Source of the DNA: CATQHS01 sp965203375
GTDB taxonomy: Bacteria > Actinomycetota > Acidimicrobiia > Acidimicrobiales > Aldehydirespiratoraceae
DNA: 64,000 nt
Assembly (NCBI GenBank): GCA_965203375.1
Contig: OZ241886.1
Span: forward strand, 3,100,001 to 3,164,000
Direction of reading: 5' to 3'
Position numbers and translations under genes: made by a program. The notes under the pieces are model-generated. The model searched no databases, was not told the DNA's origin, and saw only the letters and a list, made by a program, of their open reading frames with translations. Numbering within the stretch: the first letter of the stretch is position 1; every line of letters begins with the position of its first letter. Below, piece by piece: positions 24,860 to 33,324 of this stretch.

Positions 24860-25891
24860 TCAGCGGTTTGAGAGGGCGGCCAGGCGGGCTACCAGCACCT
24901 CCAGCACCATCTCGTCGGGCCAGTCCAGGGCGCCCCGGAGGGCCAGGTCGGCGTCGGCCAGCAGGCGTATGGCCCGGGCCACCTTGTCCGAGCCGAGCCG
25001 GCGGGTCTGGGTCAGCAGCTTGCGGGCCGGGAACGTGGACCCCTTCATGCCCAGCAGGTCGGCGGCCGCCCTCTCGTCGAGGTGGCCGGCCCCGTCGAGG
25101 CGCAGCATCCGCTGGTAGCGGTTGTGCAGCGAGGACAGCAACTGGAACGGGTGGCGCGACGGCAGCAGGCGCCCCAGCGTCTCCAGCGCCCCCGGTATGT
25201 CGCCCCGGTCGATGGCGTCGTCGAGCTCCCAGGGCACCACCGCCCCGGCCCGCTCCCCCAGCGCGTCCACGTCGGCGGCGGTGACGGTCGCCCCGGCGCC
25301 GAGCACGCCCTCCAGGGTGCGGACCAGCCCCACCACCCGGCTGCGGTCCTCGCCGAGCAGGTCGGCGACGGCGGCGGCCGCGCCCCGGTCGAAGTCCAGG
25401 CTCGATAGGGCGAGCTGGTCCCGGAGCCACTCCCCCGCGTCTCGGGCCCGGCTGGGCGGCATCACGTCCACCACCCGGCCCCCGGCCGCCTCCACCGCCT
25501 CCTTGAGCGCCTTGGGCAGGGCGGGGAACCGGCCGTCCATCTTCGGGTCCACGCCGCGCTCCCAGGCCAGCACCAAGTCGGTGGTGGGCAGGTCCTCGGC
25601 CAGCAGGTCCACCAGGACGGCGTATTGGGGCTTGCGGGTGAACCGGGCCAGGTGGCGGCCGACCACCACCCGCCGGTCGGTGAGGAACGGAGGGGTCCGG
25701 GCCGCGGTCGCCAGCGGGGCCAGCGTCCAGTCCCCGTCGGGGTCCCGCAGCTCGGTCTCGGTGAGCTGCTCGACCATCAGGCCCCGGTCGCCCGACCCCA
25801 CCAGCTCGCTCACCAGGGCGGTGACCGCCTCCGACACCAAGACCGGGTCGTCCCCGACCACGATCTGGAGTTTCGCAGCCCCCGCCAGCAC
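24860..25891 (-). CDS. holA: DNA polymerase III delta subunit
   Basis: A 343-residue clamp-loader subunit that opens the beta clamp. It has the family layout: an N-terminal AAA-like fold without Walker motifs (VVGDDPVLVSEAV, TPPFLTDRRVVVGR), then SRARDAGEWLRDQL, and a helical C-terminal domain with HPFQLLSSLHNRYQRMLRL. The GTG start at 25891 is used. It lies downstream of comEC in the usual order, but an Abi-like gene has been placed between them. Confidence 0.92.
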   Translation of the reverse strand: MLAGAAKLQIVVGDDPVLVSEAVTALVSELVGSGDRGLMVEQLTETELRDPDGDWTLAPLATAARTPPFLTDRRVVVGRHLARFTRKPQYAVLVDLLAEDLPTTDLVLAWERGVDPKMDGRFPALPKALKEAVEAAGGRVVDVMPPSRARDAGEWLRDQLALSSLDFDRGAAAAVADLLGEDRSRVVGLVRTLEGVLGAGATVTAADVDALGERAGAVVPWELDDAIDRGDIPGALETLGRLLPSRHPFQLLSSLHNRYQRMLRLDGAGHLDERAAADLLGMKGSTFPARKLLTQTRRLGSDKVARAIRLLADADLALRGALDWPDEMVLEVLVARLAALSNR

Positions 25892-25945
25892 CGCCCGCGA
25901 ATCTACCGGCCCCCCGGCCCCCCGACCGGACCGCCGCCGATCAGC

Positions 25946-26620
25946 TCACGGCCGCGCCCCGATGATGCCAGGCGTGCGGCTGACCGCCTCAGCCCAGGCG
26001 CGGCAGTCCGGGCAAATCCACCCGATGAACTCAAGCACCTCGGCATGGTCGCGCGCCAAGTCTCTTTGGTGGACGGGCTCGTGATGGGCGATCCGGTTGC
26101 GCAAGAAGTTCAGGCGCTGCACCCGGCTCTCCACATCGGCTCGAACCTGGCGAGGGTTGCCCGCACTGGGGTGTTGCGGAAACGCCGTAGCCACGGCTGG
26201 CACCCACAGTGAGGTCAGGTACGGCTCAGTGGAGAGGAACCGCCAGAATCCGAAGCTCAGCTCGGCGATCACTTTGCCGTGAATCTCCTGATGCGGGGGG
26301 CGGCTGGCGGCTCTTTTCCGCGCTGCCCCGATCTGGTTCCAGGCTCGGTGCCCTTGCTTGCCCGGAAAGAGACTGCGTCGGCTGTACCACACCTCCGGCC
26401 AGCCTTGAGCGGCGCCATAGGCAACGAGGGCCTCGTCAACAGCATTGCGAAAGACGACCTCGAGGCAACCGAGATCCTCATGGAACGAAGCCGCAACCCG
26501 AGCATTCCAGTTGTAAAGCCCGATTGCCGCATGGATGTCACCCTTCGCCGCCTCCAAATATGACGTGAGCCTGTCTCTCGTAAGTCGGTCAGCGATGATT
26601 TGACGGTTGAACGTTGACAT
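25946..26620 (-). CDS. Abi-like (Abi_2/AbiD-type) HEPN protein
   Basis: A 224-residue protein of the Abi-like family associated with abortive phage infection. Family signs are the N-terminal LTSYLEAAKGDIHAAIGLYNWN, the aromatic centre SFGFWRFL, and near the C-terminus FLRNRIAHHEPVH, the Rx4-6H motif of HEPN RNases. CPDCRAWA follows. ATG 26620 or TTG 26629 starts it. It lies between comEC and holA, genes that are normally adjacent, and its codon use is less GC-extreme, so it looks inserted. A defence role is inferred from the family. Confidence 0.75.
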   Translation of the reverse strand: MSTFNRQIIADRLTRDRLTSYLEAAKGDIHAAIGLYNWNARVAASFHEDLGCLEVVFRNAVDEALVAYGAAQGWPEVWYSRRSLFPGKQGHRAWNQIGAARKRAASRPPHQEIHGKVIAELSFGFWRFLSTEPYLTSLWVPAVATAFPQHPSAGNPRQVRADVESRVQRLNFLRNRIAHHEPVHQRDLARDHAEVLEFIGWICPDCRAWAEAVSRTPGIIGARP

Positions 26621-26646
26621 CAGTCCCAAAATCCCCTATGGTGTTT

Positions 26647-28704
26647 TTAAAGGCCCCGGAACCGTCCCTGCCTCGGCAAACGGCCGGGGTTAAATCTTTT
26701 CCGACGGCTTCGGCGGGCTCGGCCGCCGGGGCGGATCTGGACCTTCAGCTCGGGGCGGTGCTCGGTCACCTCCACCAGGACGCCGGCGGCGGCGATGACC
26801 GAGCCGGCCTCGGCGCTGCGGGCCCGGGGCACCCGGTGGCCGGGCGGGGCCACCACCGGGACGGGGCCGTAGCGGTCGGCCAGGGCCACCGCGGCGCGGG
26901 CATCGCCGGCCCCGCCCCGGGCGGCCACGACCAGGTCGATCCGGCGGACCCCGGCCGTCCGCAGCGACTCCAGCAGCCCGCGGGGCGACCAGGGATCGTC
27001 GAGCACCACCACCACGGCGCCGCGGTGGCCGAACACCGACGCGCCCTGCGCCTCCGACCACCCCTCGGGCGGGACCGGGGCCGCCGCCACGCTCCACCCC
27101 AGCGCGGCCGCCACCACCAAAACCCCGGCCAGCCGCAGCGGCCGCCGGGTCCGCAGAGCCAGAAGGACCCCGGCCCCCACCGCCAGCGCGCCCACCGCCC
27201 CCAGCGCGGCGGGAGGGGCCAGGGCCGCGGCCGACGCCACCGTGCGCACCCACCACAGGGCGGCCGCGGTGGGCCGGTGGATCAGCCAGGCCGCCCAGCC
27301 GCCCGCCAGCCCGGCCGCCGCGCCGCCGGTGAGGCCCCACATCATCACCGGGCCCGCGGCCGGGGCGGCCACCACGTTGGCCGGCAGCGACGCCACCGGC
27401 ACCGACCCGAAGGTGGCCACCAGCAGCGGCATCACCGCCACCTGGGCCCCGGCCGTGGTGGCCGCGGCCAGCCGCAGCGGATGGGGGCCGGGCAGCGAGG
27501 CGGCGATCGGCGGCGCCAGCACCAGGATGCCGGCGGTGGCGCACACCGAGAGCTGGAAGGCCAGCACCCCCAGCACGAACGGGTCGACCAACAGCACCGC
27601 GGCCACCGCCCAGGCCAGGGTGCGCAAACCCTGCAGGGGCCGGCCCAGGGCCGCGCTGACCACAGCGGCGGCGGCCATGGCCACGGCCCGCATCACCGAG
27701 GGCTCGAAGCGGGTGATCACCGCGAACACGCCGAGCACGGCCCCCAGGGCCACCAGCCTGGTCCCGGGCCGGAGCCGGGCGGCCAGCGGGGCGGCCAGGG
27801 CCAGCACGAAGGCCACGTTCTGGCCCGACACCACCAGCACGTGGCCCAGGCCGGCGGCCCGGAAGTCGTCGGCCAGCCGGGGGGACTGGCCGCGGTCGTC
27901 GCCGAACACCATCCCGGTGAACAGCGACCGGTCGTCGTCGCCCAGCCCGGACGCGCCGGAGGCGAGCAGTCGGCGGATCCGGTTGGCCAGGCCGGGCAGG
28001 GGCGCGGCCGGGGCCCGGTCGTGGACGGCGGCGACGGTCATCTCGCCGACGATGTGGCGGCTGCGCAGCCAGCGGTCGTCCTCGTCGCCGGCCCGCAGGG
28101 CGCCGGAGACCTCCACCCGCTCGCCGGTGAGGGCGTCGCCGAGGTCGCGGGCCGCCCGCCCGTGGGCCAGAGCCTCGATCCGCTTGCCCTGATGGCGGAC
28201 GGTGACCCGCACCCCGCTCGATCCCAGGGGCCGGGGATCGTCGAGCAGGGTCACCCAGGCCCGGACCGGACCGGCGTCGGGGGCGATCAGCCCGGCCTCG
28301 GCCCGGGCCCCAAGCAGGCTGGCCGCGGCCAGGAAGGCGACGCCGACGGTGACCGGCCCGGGCCGCCACACCCACACCGCCGCCGCGGCCAGCGCCACCG
28401 GCCAGGGGACCGGGGCCAGCAGCCACGCCCCCAGCGCCGCCCCCGCCGCCGCCCCGTACGGCTGCGCCTCTCCCCCGAGGAGGCGCCCGAGCGGACCGTC
28501 AGCCAGGCGCCGCACCAGGCCTGCGCCCTCAGGAGGCTGGCTAGCCCGGACCGGGCCAGCCTCAGATCGGGGCTCTGATGACCGCACCGCGTCCGGGGCC
28601 TCAGGAGGTGGGCTCACTGGAACCGGGCCAGCCCCGGATCGGGGTTCTGACGGCCGCACTGAGACGCGCCCCTCAGGGGGCGGGCTGACAGCCGGCCCCG
28701 GCAT
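26647..28704 (-). CDS. comEC: ComEC/Rec2-family DNA-uptake channel protein
   Basis: A 685-residue polytopic membrane protein. An N-terminal hydrophobic part is followed by a DUF4131-like region and the competence domain with LFTGMVFGDDRG, GLGHVLVVSGQNVAFVLALA and RAVAMAAAAVVS. About ten hydrophobic segments are visible. The C-terminal beta-lactamase-like domain is short and lacks HxHxDH, as in many actinobacterial ComEC. The first ~60 residues are Pro/Ser-rich repeats (SPPPEGRVSVRPSEPRS-like, three times). The start at 28704 overlaps comEA by 32 bp and may lie further inside. It would carry single-stranded DNA across the membrane. Confidence 0.85.
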   Translation of the reverse strand: MPGPAVSPPPEGRVSVRPSEPRSGAGPVPVSPPPEAPDAVRSSEPRSEAGPVRASQPPEGAGLVRRLADGPLGRLLGGEAQPYGAAAGAALGAWLLAPVPWPVALAAAAVWVWRPGPVTVGVAFLAAASLLGARAEAGLIAPDAGPVRAWVTLLDDPRPLGSSGVRVTVRHQGKRIEALAHGRAARDLGDALTGERVEVSGALRAGDEDDRWLRSRHIVGEMTVAAVHDRAPAAPLPGLANRIRRLLASGASGLGDDDRSLFTGMVFGDDRGQSPRLADDFRAAGLGHVLVVSGQNVAFVLALAAPLAARLRPGTRLVALGAVLGVFAVITRFEPSVMRAVAMAAAAVVSAALGRPLQGLRTLAWAVAAVLLVDPFVLGVLAFQLSVCATAGILVLAPPIAASLPGPHPLRLAAATTAGAQVAVMPLLVATFGSVPVASLPANVVAAPAAGPVMMWGLTGGAAAGLAGGWAAWLIHRPTAAALWWVRTVASAAALAPPAALGAVGALAVGAGVLLALRTRRPLRLAGVLVVAAALGWSVAAAPVPPEGWSEAQGASVFGHRGAVVVVLDDPWSPRGLLESLRTAGVRRIDLVVAARGGAGDARAAVALADRYGPVPVVAPPGHRVPRARSAEAGSVIAAAGVLVEVTEHRPELKVQIRPGGRARRSRRKRFNPGRLPRQGRFRGL

Positions 28705-29449
28705 GGGCGGAGGGCCGGAGGCGGTCGACGGTCTTGGGGCCGATGCCGGTCACGGCGGTCAGGCCGTCGAGGGCGGCGAAGGGTCCCAGCCGTTCCCGGT
28801 GGTCGACGATGTCGGCGGCCTTCACCGGGCCGATGCCGGGCAGCGCCTCCAGGGCGGCGGCGTCGGCCTCGTTGACGTCGACGCAGGCCCGGCCGCCCGG
28901 CGGGGCTCCCGACCCATCGACTGGCTCGGGGGGATCGGGATTCACCACCGCGGGCTCGTCGGCCTCGCCCCGGGCCGGGACCCATAGGCGGGCCCCGTCG
29001 TCGAGGGTCTGGGCCAGGTTGAGCCGGGACCGGTCGGCGTCGTCGGCGAACCCGCCAGCCGCGGCCACGGCATCGATCACCAGGGCACCGTCGTCAAGCT
29101 CGTAGACAACGTCGGGATCGGCCACCGCGCCGGTCACGTGGACGCGGATGACGGCTAGGGCCGGGGAGACCGGCGGCGGGATCGAGGGGACGGGGACCTC
29201 CCCGACCCTGGGCAGCACGGCCTCGGGCGCGGGCGCGGGCGGCGGGCGCAGCGCCCACCATCCGCCCGCGCCGGCCGCGGCCACGGCCGCGGCGCCGATC
29301 ACCACCGCCCTCACCGAGACGCCGAGCCGGTCGGCCAGCCCGTCGAGAGTGAGTCGGGGCGGGCGCTGTTCAGGCAGGTGCCGTTCTAGGTGCTGCTCAG
29401 GCGGGTGCTGCTCGGGCTCCGGGGCCAACCGCGCCCCCCTTCGTCTCAA
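28673..29449 (-). CDS. comEA: ComEA-family DNA-binding protein
   Basis: A 258-residue protein. It has a cytoplasmic N-terminus, one transmembrane helix (about residues 46-66), a SLBB-like domain (RVHVTGAVADPDVVYELDDG) and a C-terminal helix-hairpin-helix pair (ALEALPGIGPVKAADIVDHRE and TAVTGIGPKTVDRLRP) that binds double-stranded DNA for uptake. The start is TTG 29449. It is upstream of and overlapping comEC, the conserved competence pair. Confidence 0.9.
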   Translation of the reverse strand: MRRRGARLAPEPEQHPPEQHLERHLPEQRPPRLTLDGLADRLGVSVRAVVIGAAAVAAAGAGGWWALRPPPAPAPEAVLPRVGEVPVPSIPPPVSPALAVIRVHVTGAVADPDVVYELDDGALVIDAVAAAGGFADDADRSRLNLAQTLDDGARLWVPARGEADEPAVVNPDPPEPVDGSGAPPGGRACVDVNEADAAALEALPGIGPVKAADIVDHRERLGPFAALDGLTAVTGIGPKTVDRLRPSAHAGAGCQPAP

Positions 29450-29556
29450 CTGACGAGATCACTGGGGGGAAGCAGCGGCTGCGGAGGTCGGGCCAACGCC
29501 GGCCGCGCCCGGAGCCTACCGGGCCGTGCCCGTCGTCAGCCGCCCGCCCGGACCGC

Positions 29557-29667
29557 GGTCAGAACAGGGCCGCGGAGAGCCGCTTGCGCCAGGCGGGCCG
29601 GGTTCTCGCCCCGCCGGACGGCGGGTCGGTCAGAACAGGGCCGCGGAGAGCCGCTTGCGCCAGGCGG
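29557..29667. repeat. 40-bp direct repeat of the thioredoxin gene end
   Basis: The 40 bp that encode the last residues and stop codon of the thioredoxin/TPR gene (29628-29667) are repeated exactly at 29557-29596, 71 bp downstream. Both start ggtcagaacagggccgcgga. The remainder of the 180-bp spacer to comEA holds no gene. Confidence 0.95.
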
Positions 29668-30328
29668 CGGTGCGGGGGTCGTCGGCGCCGAGGACCTCCA
29701 GCAGGTCCACGAACCGCTGGCGGGCGTCCTCGTCGTGCTTGACCGATCCCAGCAGCCCGGCCAGCTCGGTCTCCACGTCGTCGCCGGGCACGCCGATGCG
29801 GGCCAGGGCCAGCAGCCTGCGCACCTCGGGGGTGGCGGGGATGCGCTCCAGCAGCTCGACCGCTTCCTCGGGCCGGTCGCCGTCGATGAGCAGCCCGGCC
29901 AGGGTGACGGTCGCGTCCTCGTTGTCGGGCTCGATCTCCAGGGCGGCCCGCAGCGACGCCTCGTCGCCGGCGTTCACAAGCCGCTCGACCTCGGTGAGTT
30001 CGGGGGGCGGCACCAGCTTCTCGATGAAGTCGCGGACGGCGGCCTCGCCCTGGGCGCCCATGAACCCGTCCACCACCTGGCCGTCCTTCATGGCGTACAC
30101 CGCCGGTATCGACTGGACCCGGAACGCCTGGGCCACGCCGGGGTTCTTGTCGATGTCCACCTTGGCCAGCTCCACCCGGCCGTTGGTGGAGGCCACCACC
30201 CTTTCGAGGATGGGCCCGAGCTGGCGGCACGGCTCGCACCACTCGGCCCACAGGTCGACCACGACGGGGACGGTCCGGGACCGCTCCACCACCGCGGTCT
30301 GGAACGTGGCGTCGGTCACGTCGGCCAT
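29630..30328 (-). CDS. Thioredoxin-domain protein with TPR-like tail (YbbN/CnoX-like)
   Basis: A 232-residue protein. Residues 1-110 form a thioredoxin fold with active site WCEPC in WAEWCEPCRQLGP and the cis-Pro in QSIPAVYAM. Residues 115-232 are helical with TPR-like repeats (EPDNEDATVTLAGLLIDGDRPEEAVELL). This layout matches YbbN/CnoX co-chaperones, although those often lack the second Cys; here both are present, so it could be redox active. ATG 30328 fits the family start. It is divergent from the PAC2 gene. Confidence 0.88.
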   Translation of the reverse strand: MADVTDATFQTAVVERSRTVPVVVDLWAEWCEPCRQLGPILERVVASTNGRVELAKVDIDKNPGVAQAFRVQSIPAVYAMKDGQVVDGFMGAQGEAAVRDFIEKLVPPPELTEVERLVNAGDEASLRAALEIEPDNEDATVTLAGLLIDGDRPEEAVELLERIPATPEVRRLLALARIGVPGDDVETELAGLLGSVKHDEDARQRFVDLLEVLGADDPRTAAWRKRLSAALF

Positions 30329-30470
30329 CGGGGCTGCAACGTAGCCGACCGCCGCCCGGCTCGGCGCATCCGGCCCGCCCCCGGGCCCCCGGCAGGCCCG
30401 CCGCCAGCCAGCCTGTGGAAAACCCCGGCCGGTTCGACGGCGCCGGGCCGGGTGTGGTCTTCTTGGGGGC

Positions 30471-31349
30471 ATGGCCCGCAGCGCCGACCCCGCCGACCTG
30501 CTCACCGTGCTGCGCCAGGTCGATCTCCACCAGCCGGTGCTCATCGTTCACTTCGAGGGGTGGTTCGACGCCGGGGGCTCGGCCGCGGCGGCCATGGAAC
30601 AGGCCGTCCGGGCGGCCGAGGCGGCGGCGGTGGCCCGCTTCGACCCCGAGTGGCTGCTCGACCACCGGGCCCGCCGGCCCATAATGAGCCTGGTCGAGGG
30701 GGTCAACACCGGCCTGGAGTGGCCCACCATCGAGTTCGCGGCGGGCCGGGACGAAAAGGACTCCGACATCTTGTTCCTGCACGGCGCCGAGCCCGACCAC
30801 AACTGGCGGGCCTTCGCCGAGGCCGTCGTGGGCTACGCCACCGATCGGCAGATCACCCGCATGGTGGGCCTGGGCGCCTATCCCGCCCCCGTGCCCCACA
30901 CCCGGCCGCCCCGGCTGTCGACCACGGCCTCGTCGGCCGAGCTGGCCCGGCCGGGCGGGCCGCCGGCCACTTTGGACGTCCCGGCCGGGGTGGAGTCGGT
31001 GCTGGAGGTGGCCTTGGCCGAGACCGGCATCCCCACCCTGGGGCTGTGGGCCCAGGTGCCCCACTACGTGTCGTCCGCCCCCTACCCGGCGGCTTCGCTC
31101 GCCCTGATCGAGGGCCTGGTCGACGCCGCGGGCATCGAACTCGATCCCGGGCCCCTGGCCGAGCAGGCCATCGCCACCCGAGGCCGCCTCGACGAACTGG
31201 TGGCAGCCGAGGACTCCCACCAGGAGATGGTGGCCGAACTGGAGCGGCGCATGGACGAGACCGGGGCCCTAGTCGACCAGCTCCCCTCCGGCGAAGACCT
31301 AGCCGCCGAGGTAGAGCGCTTCCTACGCGACCAAGACCAAGCCGGCTGA
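30471..31349 (+). CDS. PAC2-family protein
   Basis: A 292-residue PAC2 (proteasome assembly chaperone 2-like) protein. Recognisable segments are PVLIVHFEGWFDAGGSAAAA, WPTIEFAAG, DILFLHGAEPDHNWRAFA, VGLGAYPAPVPHTRPPRL and TLGLWAQVPHYVSSAPYPAA. Such proteins are common in proteasome-bearing actinobacteria; their role is not firmly established. The start is ATG 30471. It is the last gene before the tRNA-Ala-flanked insert, followed by a strong hairpin at 31405-31429. Confidence 0.85.
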   Translation: MARSADPADLLTVLRQVDLHQPVLIVHFEGWFDAGGSAAAAMEQAVRAAEAAAVARFDPEWLLDHRARRPIMSLVEGVNTGLEWPTIEFAAGRDEKDSDILFLHGAEPDHNWRAFAEAVVGYATDRQITRMVGLGAYPAPVPHTRPPRLSTTASSAELARPGGPPATLDVPAGVESVLEVALAETGIPTLGLWAQVPHYVSSAPYPAASLALIEGLVDAAGIELDPGPLAEQAIATRGRLDELVAAEDSHQEMVAELERRMDETGALVDQLPSGEDLAAEVERFLRDQDQAG

Positions 31350-31404
31350 AAGCCACCGATGAGAGCGAGCGGCGTGGACGGCGACTCGGGCCGTTAGACT
31401 GGCT

Positions 31405-31429
31405 GGCCGCGGGGCTCGGCCCCGCGGCC
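31405..31429 (+). terminator. GC-rich hairpin before tRNA-Ala copy 1
   Basis: GGCCGCGGGGC (31405-31415) and GCCCCGCGGCC (31419-31429) form a perfect 11-bp stem with a 3-nt loop, 1 bp before the tRNA gene. It has no T tract. The equivalent before tRNA copy 2 (33179-33203) carries changes that break pairs. Confidence 0.6.
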
Positions 31430-31430
31430 C

Positions 31431-31503
31431 GGGGCTATAGCTCAGTTGGTAGAGCGCTTCCATGGCATGGAAGAGGTCAGGGGTTCAATTCCCCTTAGCT
31501 CCA
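31431..31503 (+). tRNA. tRNA-Ala (GGC anticodon), copy 1
   Basis: GGGGCTA/TAGCTCC acceptor stem with discriminator A, D arm with AGTTGGTA, anticodon stem CTTCC/GGAAG closing the loop ATGGCAT (anticodon GGC), T arm AGGGG-TTCAATT-CCCCT. CCA is not encoded. Identical to copy 2 at 33205-33277. Confidence 0.97.
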
Positions 31504-31663
31504 CAGATCGCTCTCATGTCGTTGTCATAGAATTTAGCTGGCCTAGTTGGATCTTTAGGATTTTACATTACTTTTCGCATGGAATCTGATATCTAACCAG
31601 CCTATTGTGAGTAAAAGAGGATGTTGCTTAGACGGCACACCCGGCGATGTTCTATGCATCTCG

Positions 31664-32428
31664 TTAAGCAGGTACCAACCGTTCAATATCCTGAATACCC
31701 TTTTCCTTGAAATCTTCCAAAGTAGGATACTGTAAATCAGCATTCTTAGTAAGGTAGACTATCTCTTTCGACCCCAAACTTTCAAGATCTTCATGAACTA
31801 TCATGCTGATAAATGGCAGACGTCGTTTATGGAATTCTAACAAGGAAATGGCTACATTCTTAGCCTTGTCGTTACCTATAACTCCATAAACGTACATGGA
31901 ACGATTACGAATGGTTAGCGTCCAATCTACACTGATGACGGAATAATCTTCAAGAGGAGATATGTCAGGTGCAGGAAAGAACTGTTCTAGCTCAGCAGTA
32001 ATATAAAGTTTCAAGTCTTCATAAAATGTACTGCGGATAGTATCCCTATTCCAATAACGCATATTACATATTTTTTGTACACACCCGGCGAACCGAAGGA
32101 CATTCTCACGAAGTTCATTAATCGGAGTATCCAGATAGAAAGTACCATTATCATTCTGAACGCCATTATTGTAAAGGATGCTGTCTAAAATTTGTCGGCG
32201 AGTACTAGTACTTATTTCAAACGTATAAGAAAGGCGCATTAAGGTCAGTCCGAAATCACAGATACGGATATCTCCATTCCCCAGTGGGCTATCTTCTAAA
32301 TAAACATCTACCACATCACCATCTTCGTGAAATATAGGGACGACTAGTTGATAAATATTTGAACGACGCTCATATATATCCTCCACTAACGAGCTGCCCA
32401 ATACAGATCTAAGAATATTAATATCCAC
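31664..32428 (-). CDS. DUF1828-domain protein (accessory insert gene 2)
   Basis: A 254-residue protein. The N-terminal third matches the DUF1828 pattern: LVVPIFHEDGDVVDVYLED, then RICDFGLTLMRLSYTFEIST and a hydrophobic helix before GTFYLDTPINELRENVLRF. The C-terminal part (about 150-250) is DUF1829-like, with SVDWTLTIRNRSMYVYGV and SLGSKEIVYLTKNADL. No catalytic role is established. GTG 32428 is chosen because it overlaps the upstream gene's stop by 11 bp and avoids a non-homologous leader, implying translational coupling. AT-rich composition marks it as acquired. Confidence 0.7.
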   Translation of the reverse strand: MDINILRSVLGSSLVEDIYERRSNIYQLVVPIFHEDGDVVDVYLEDSPLGNGDIRICDFGLTLMRLSYTFEISTSTRRQILDSILYNNGVQNDNGTFYLDTPINELRENVLRFAGCVQKICNMRYWNRDTIRSTFYEDLKLYITAELEQFFPAPDISPLEDYSVISVDWTLTIRNRSMYVYGVIGNDKAKNVAISLLEFHKRRLPFISMIVHEDLESLGSKEIVYLTKNADLQYPTLEDFKEKGIQDIERLVPA

Positions 32429-32960
32429 TGAACAGGCTCCCTTGTAGAATATCTTGAAGATACTGATCTGTATTGGACACTTTGATATCATCAAAAAACA
32501 CAACGATAGCTTCCTCAAAAGACCCGTATCGAGTAGTTACCTCCCTAGACTTCTCTTGGGGCTGTATACTTCCAGATGCAATCTCAGCACTAGTTACACG
32601 ATGAATATGATACTTGTAGTGATGACTGTCAGAGTGATGACTAGGCTTCCCATGTGGTCCATTGTAGCGAATAAGGGTAACTGTTCCGAGCGCTCTATTA
32701 CCTGTTCTATAACGAAGTCCAATGGAAAAATTTTCAGCGAACTTGCTGTTCTGACGAATAAACACTGTGAAAGCTATTTGGTTATCTTGCGTAGCATGCA
32801 AATCCAGATCACAACGTTTATGCCCACTCTCGTCTCGAAAACCTTTGACAGGTCTCCTAGAAAGAATTGTTTTGGGCAGTTGGACCAGACGCTCAATATC
32901 TTGATCACTCATAGGCACACGCTCTGCTAACGTTAAAGCGTTCACCATCTCTCCGTTCAT
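32418..32960 (-). CDS. DUF6978-like protein (accessory insert gene 1)
   Basis: A 180-residue protein. The plan is a short N-terminal helix (SDQDIERLVQLPKTI), a beta-rich core (CDLDLHATQDNQIAFTVFIRQ, then VTLIRYNGPHGKPSHH), the HYKYHIHRVTS segment and a C-terminal helix with FEEAIVVFFDDI. It resembles small DUF6978-type proteins that are often encoded directly before DUF1828 proteins in other bacteria; this assignment is from memory of the motif pattern. ATG 32960 has GGGAG 6 nt upstream. The pair may be a defence or toxin-antitoxin-like unit, but that is inference. Confidence 0.6.
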   Translation of the reverse strand: MNGEMVNALTLAERVPMSDQDIERLVQLPKTILSRRPVKGFRDESGHKRCDLDLHATQDNQIAFTVFIRQNSKFAENFSIGLRYRTGNRALGTVTLIRYNGPHGKPSHHSDSHHYKYHIHRVTSAEIASGSIQPQEKSREVTTRYGSFEEAIVVFFDDIKVSNTDQYLQDILQGSLFSGY

Positions 32961-33156
32961 CACTTCTCCCGTTCTAGGCTACAAATGTCTGCGCCCGGAC
33001 ACAATGGAACTAGACACGATTGAGCACCCTTCCCCCACGCGAACTCCTCTCTAATTGGATCGCCCACCGATCTCGACGATCTCGACATTGGATTTCCTGG
33101 AGTTTCATGCTAGCACATCCGATCAAGAAAGTCAAGGGGCTCATGAAGTCAAGGCT

Positions 33157-33277
33157 GGCTCGGGCTGTTAGACTGGCTGGACGCGGGGCTCGGCACCGCG
33201 GACCGGGGCTATAGCTCAGTTGGTAGAGCGCTTCCATGGCATGGAAGAGGTCAGGGGTTCAATTCCCCTTAGCTCCA
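33157..33277. repeat. Direct repeat, right copy (tRNA-Ala plus upstream region)
   Basis: Right-hand partner of the repeat at 31383-31503. The tRNA portion is identical. The upstream part has changes such as ggacgcgg for ggccgcgg that weaken the hairpin, suggesting this copy came with the insert from a related genome. Confidence 0.95.
33205..33277 (+). tRNA. tRNA-Ala (GGC anticodon), copy 2
   Basis: Base-for-base the same 73-nt gene as 31431-31503, anticodon GGC, no encoded CCA. Followed after 47 bp by the convergent aldolase-family gene. Confidence 0.97.
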
Positions 33278-33324
33278 CTCTCCCGGGAACTCTCGGCAAT
33301 TCCGAGAAATACCAGGTCAGGGTC

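Larger units (their letters stand above)
31383..31503. repeat. Direct repeat, left copy (tRNA-Ala plus upstream region)
   Basis: This 121-bp segment is repeated at 33157-33277 with a constant 1774-bp offset. The 73-bp tRNA parts are identical and the upstream 48 bp differ at a handful of positions. Similarity stops immediately after the tRNA 3' end. Confidence 0.95.
31504..33156. mobile_element. Low-GC insert between duplicated tRNA-Ala genes
   Basis: A 1.65-kb strongly AT-rich segment framed by the 121-bp direct repeats. It holds two overlapping leftward genes (32418-32960 and 31664-32428) and no integrase or transposase. The arrangement is what site-specific integration at a tRNA gene leaves, with the element restoring a tRNA copy. 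Positions 31504-31663 and 32961-33156 contain no recognisable gene. Confidence 0.75.

Noticed and set aside
26614..28578. Long plus-strand frame opposite comEC
   Set aside because: Low-complexity Gly/Arg/His/Gln sequence antisense to a clear ComEC; a composition artefact.
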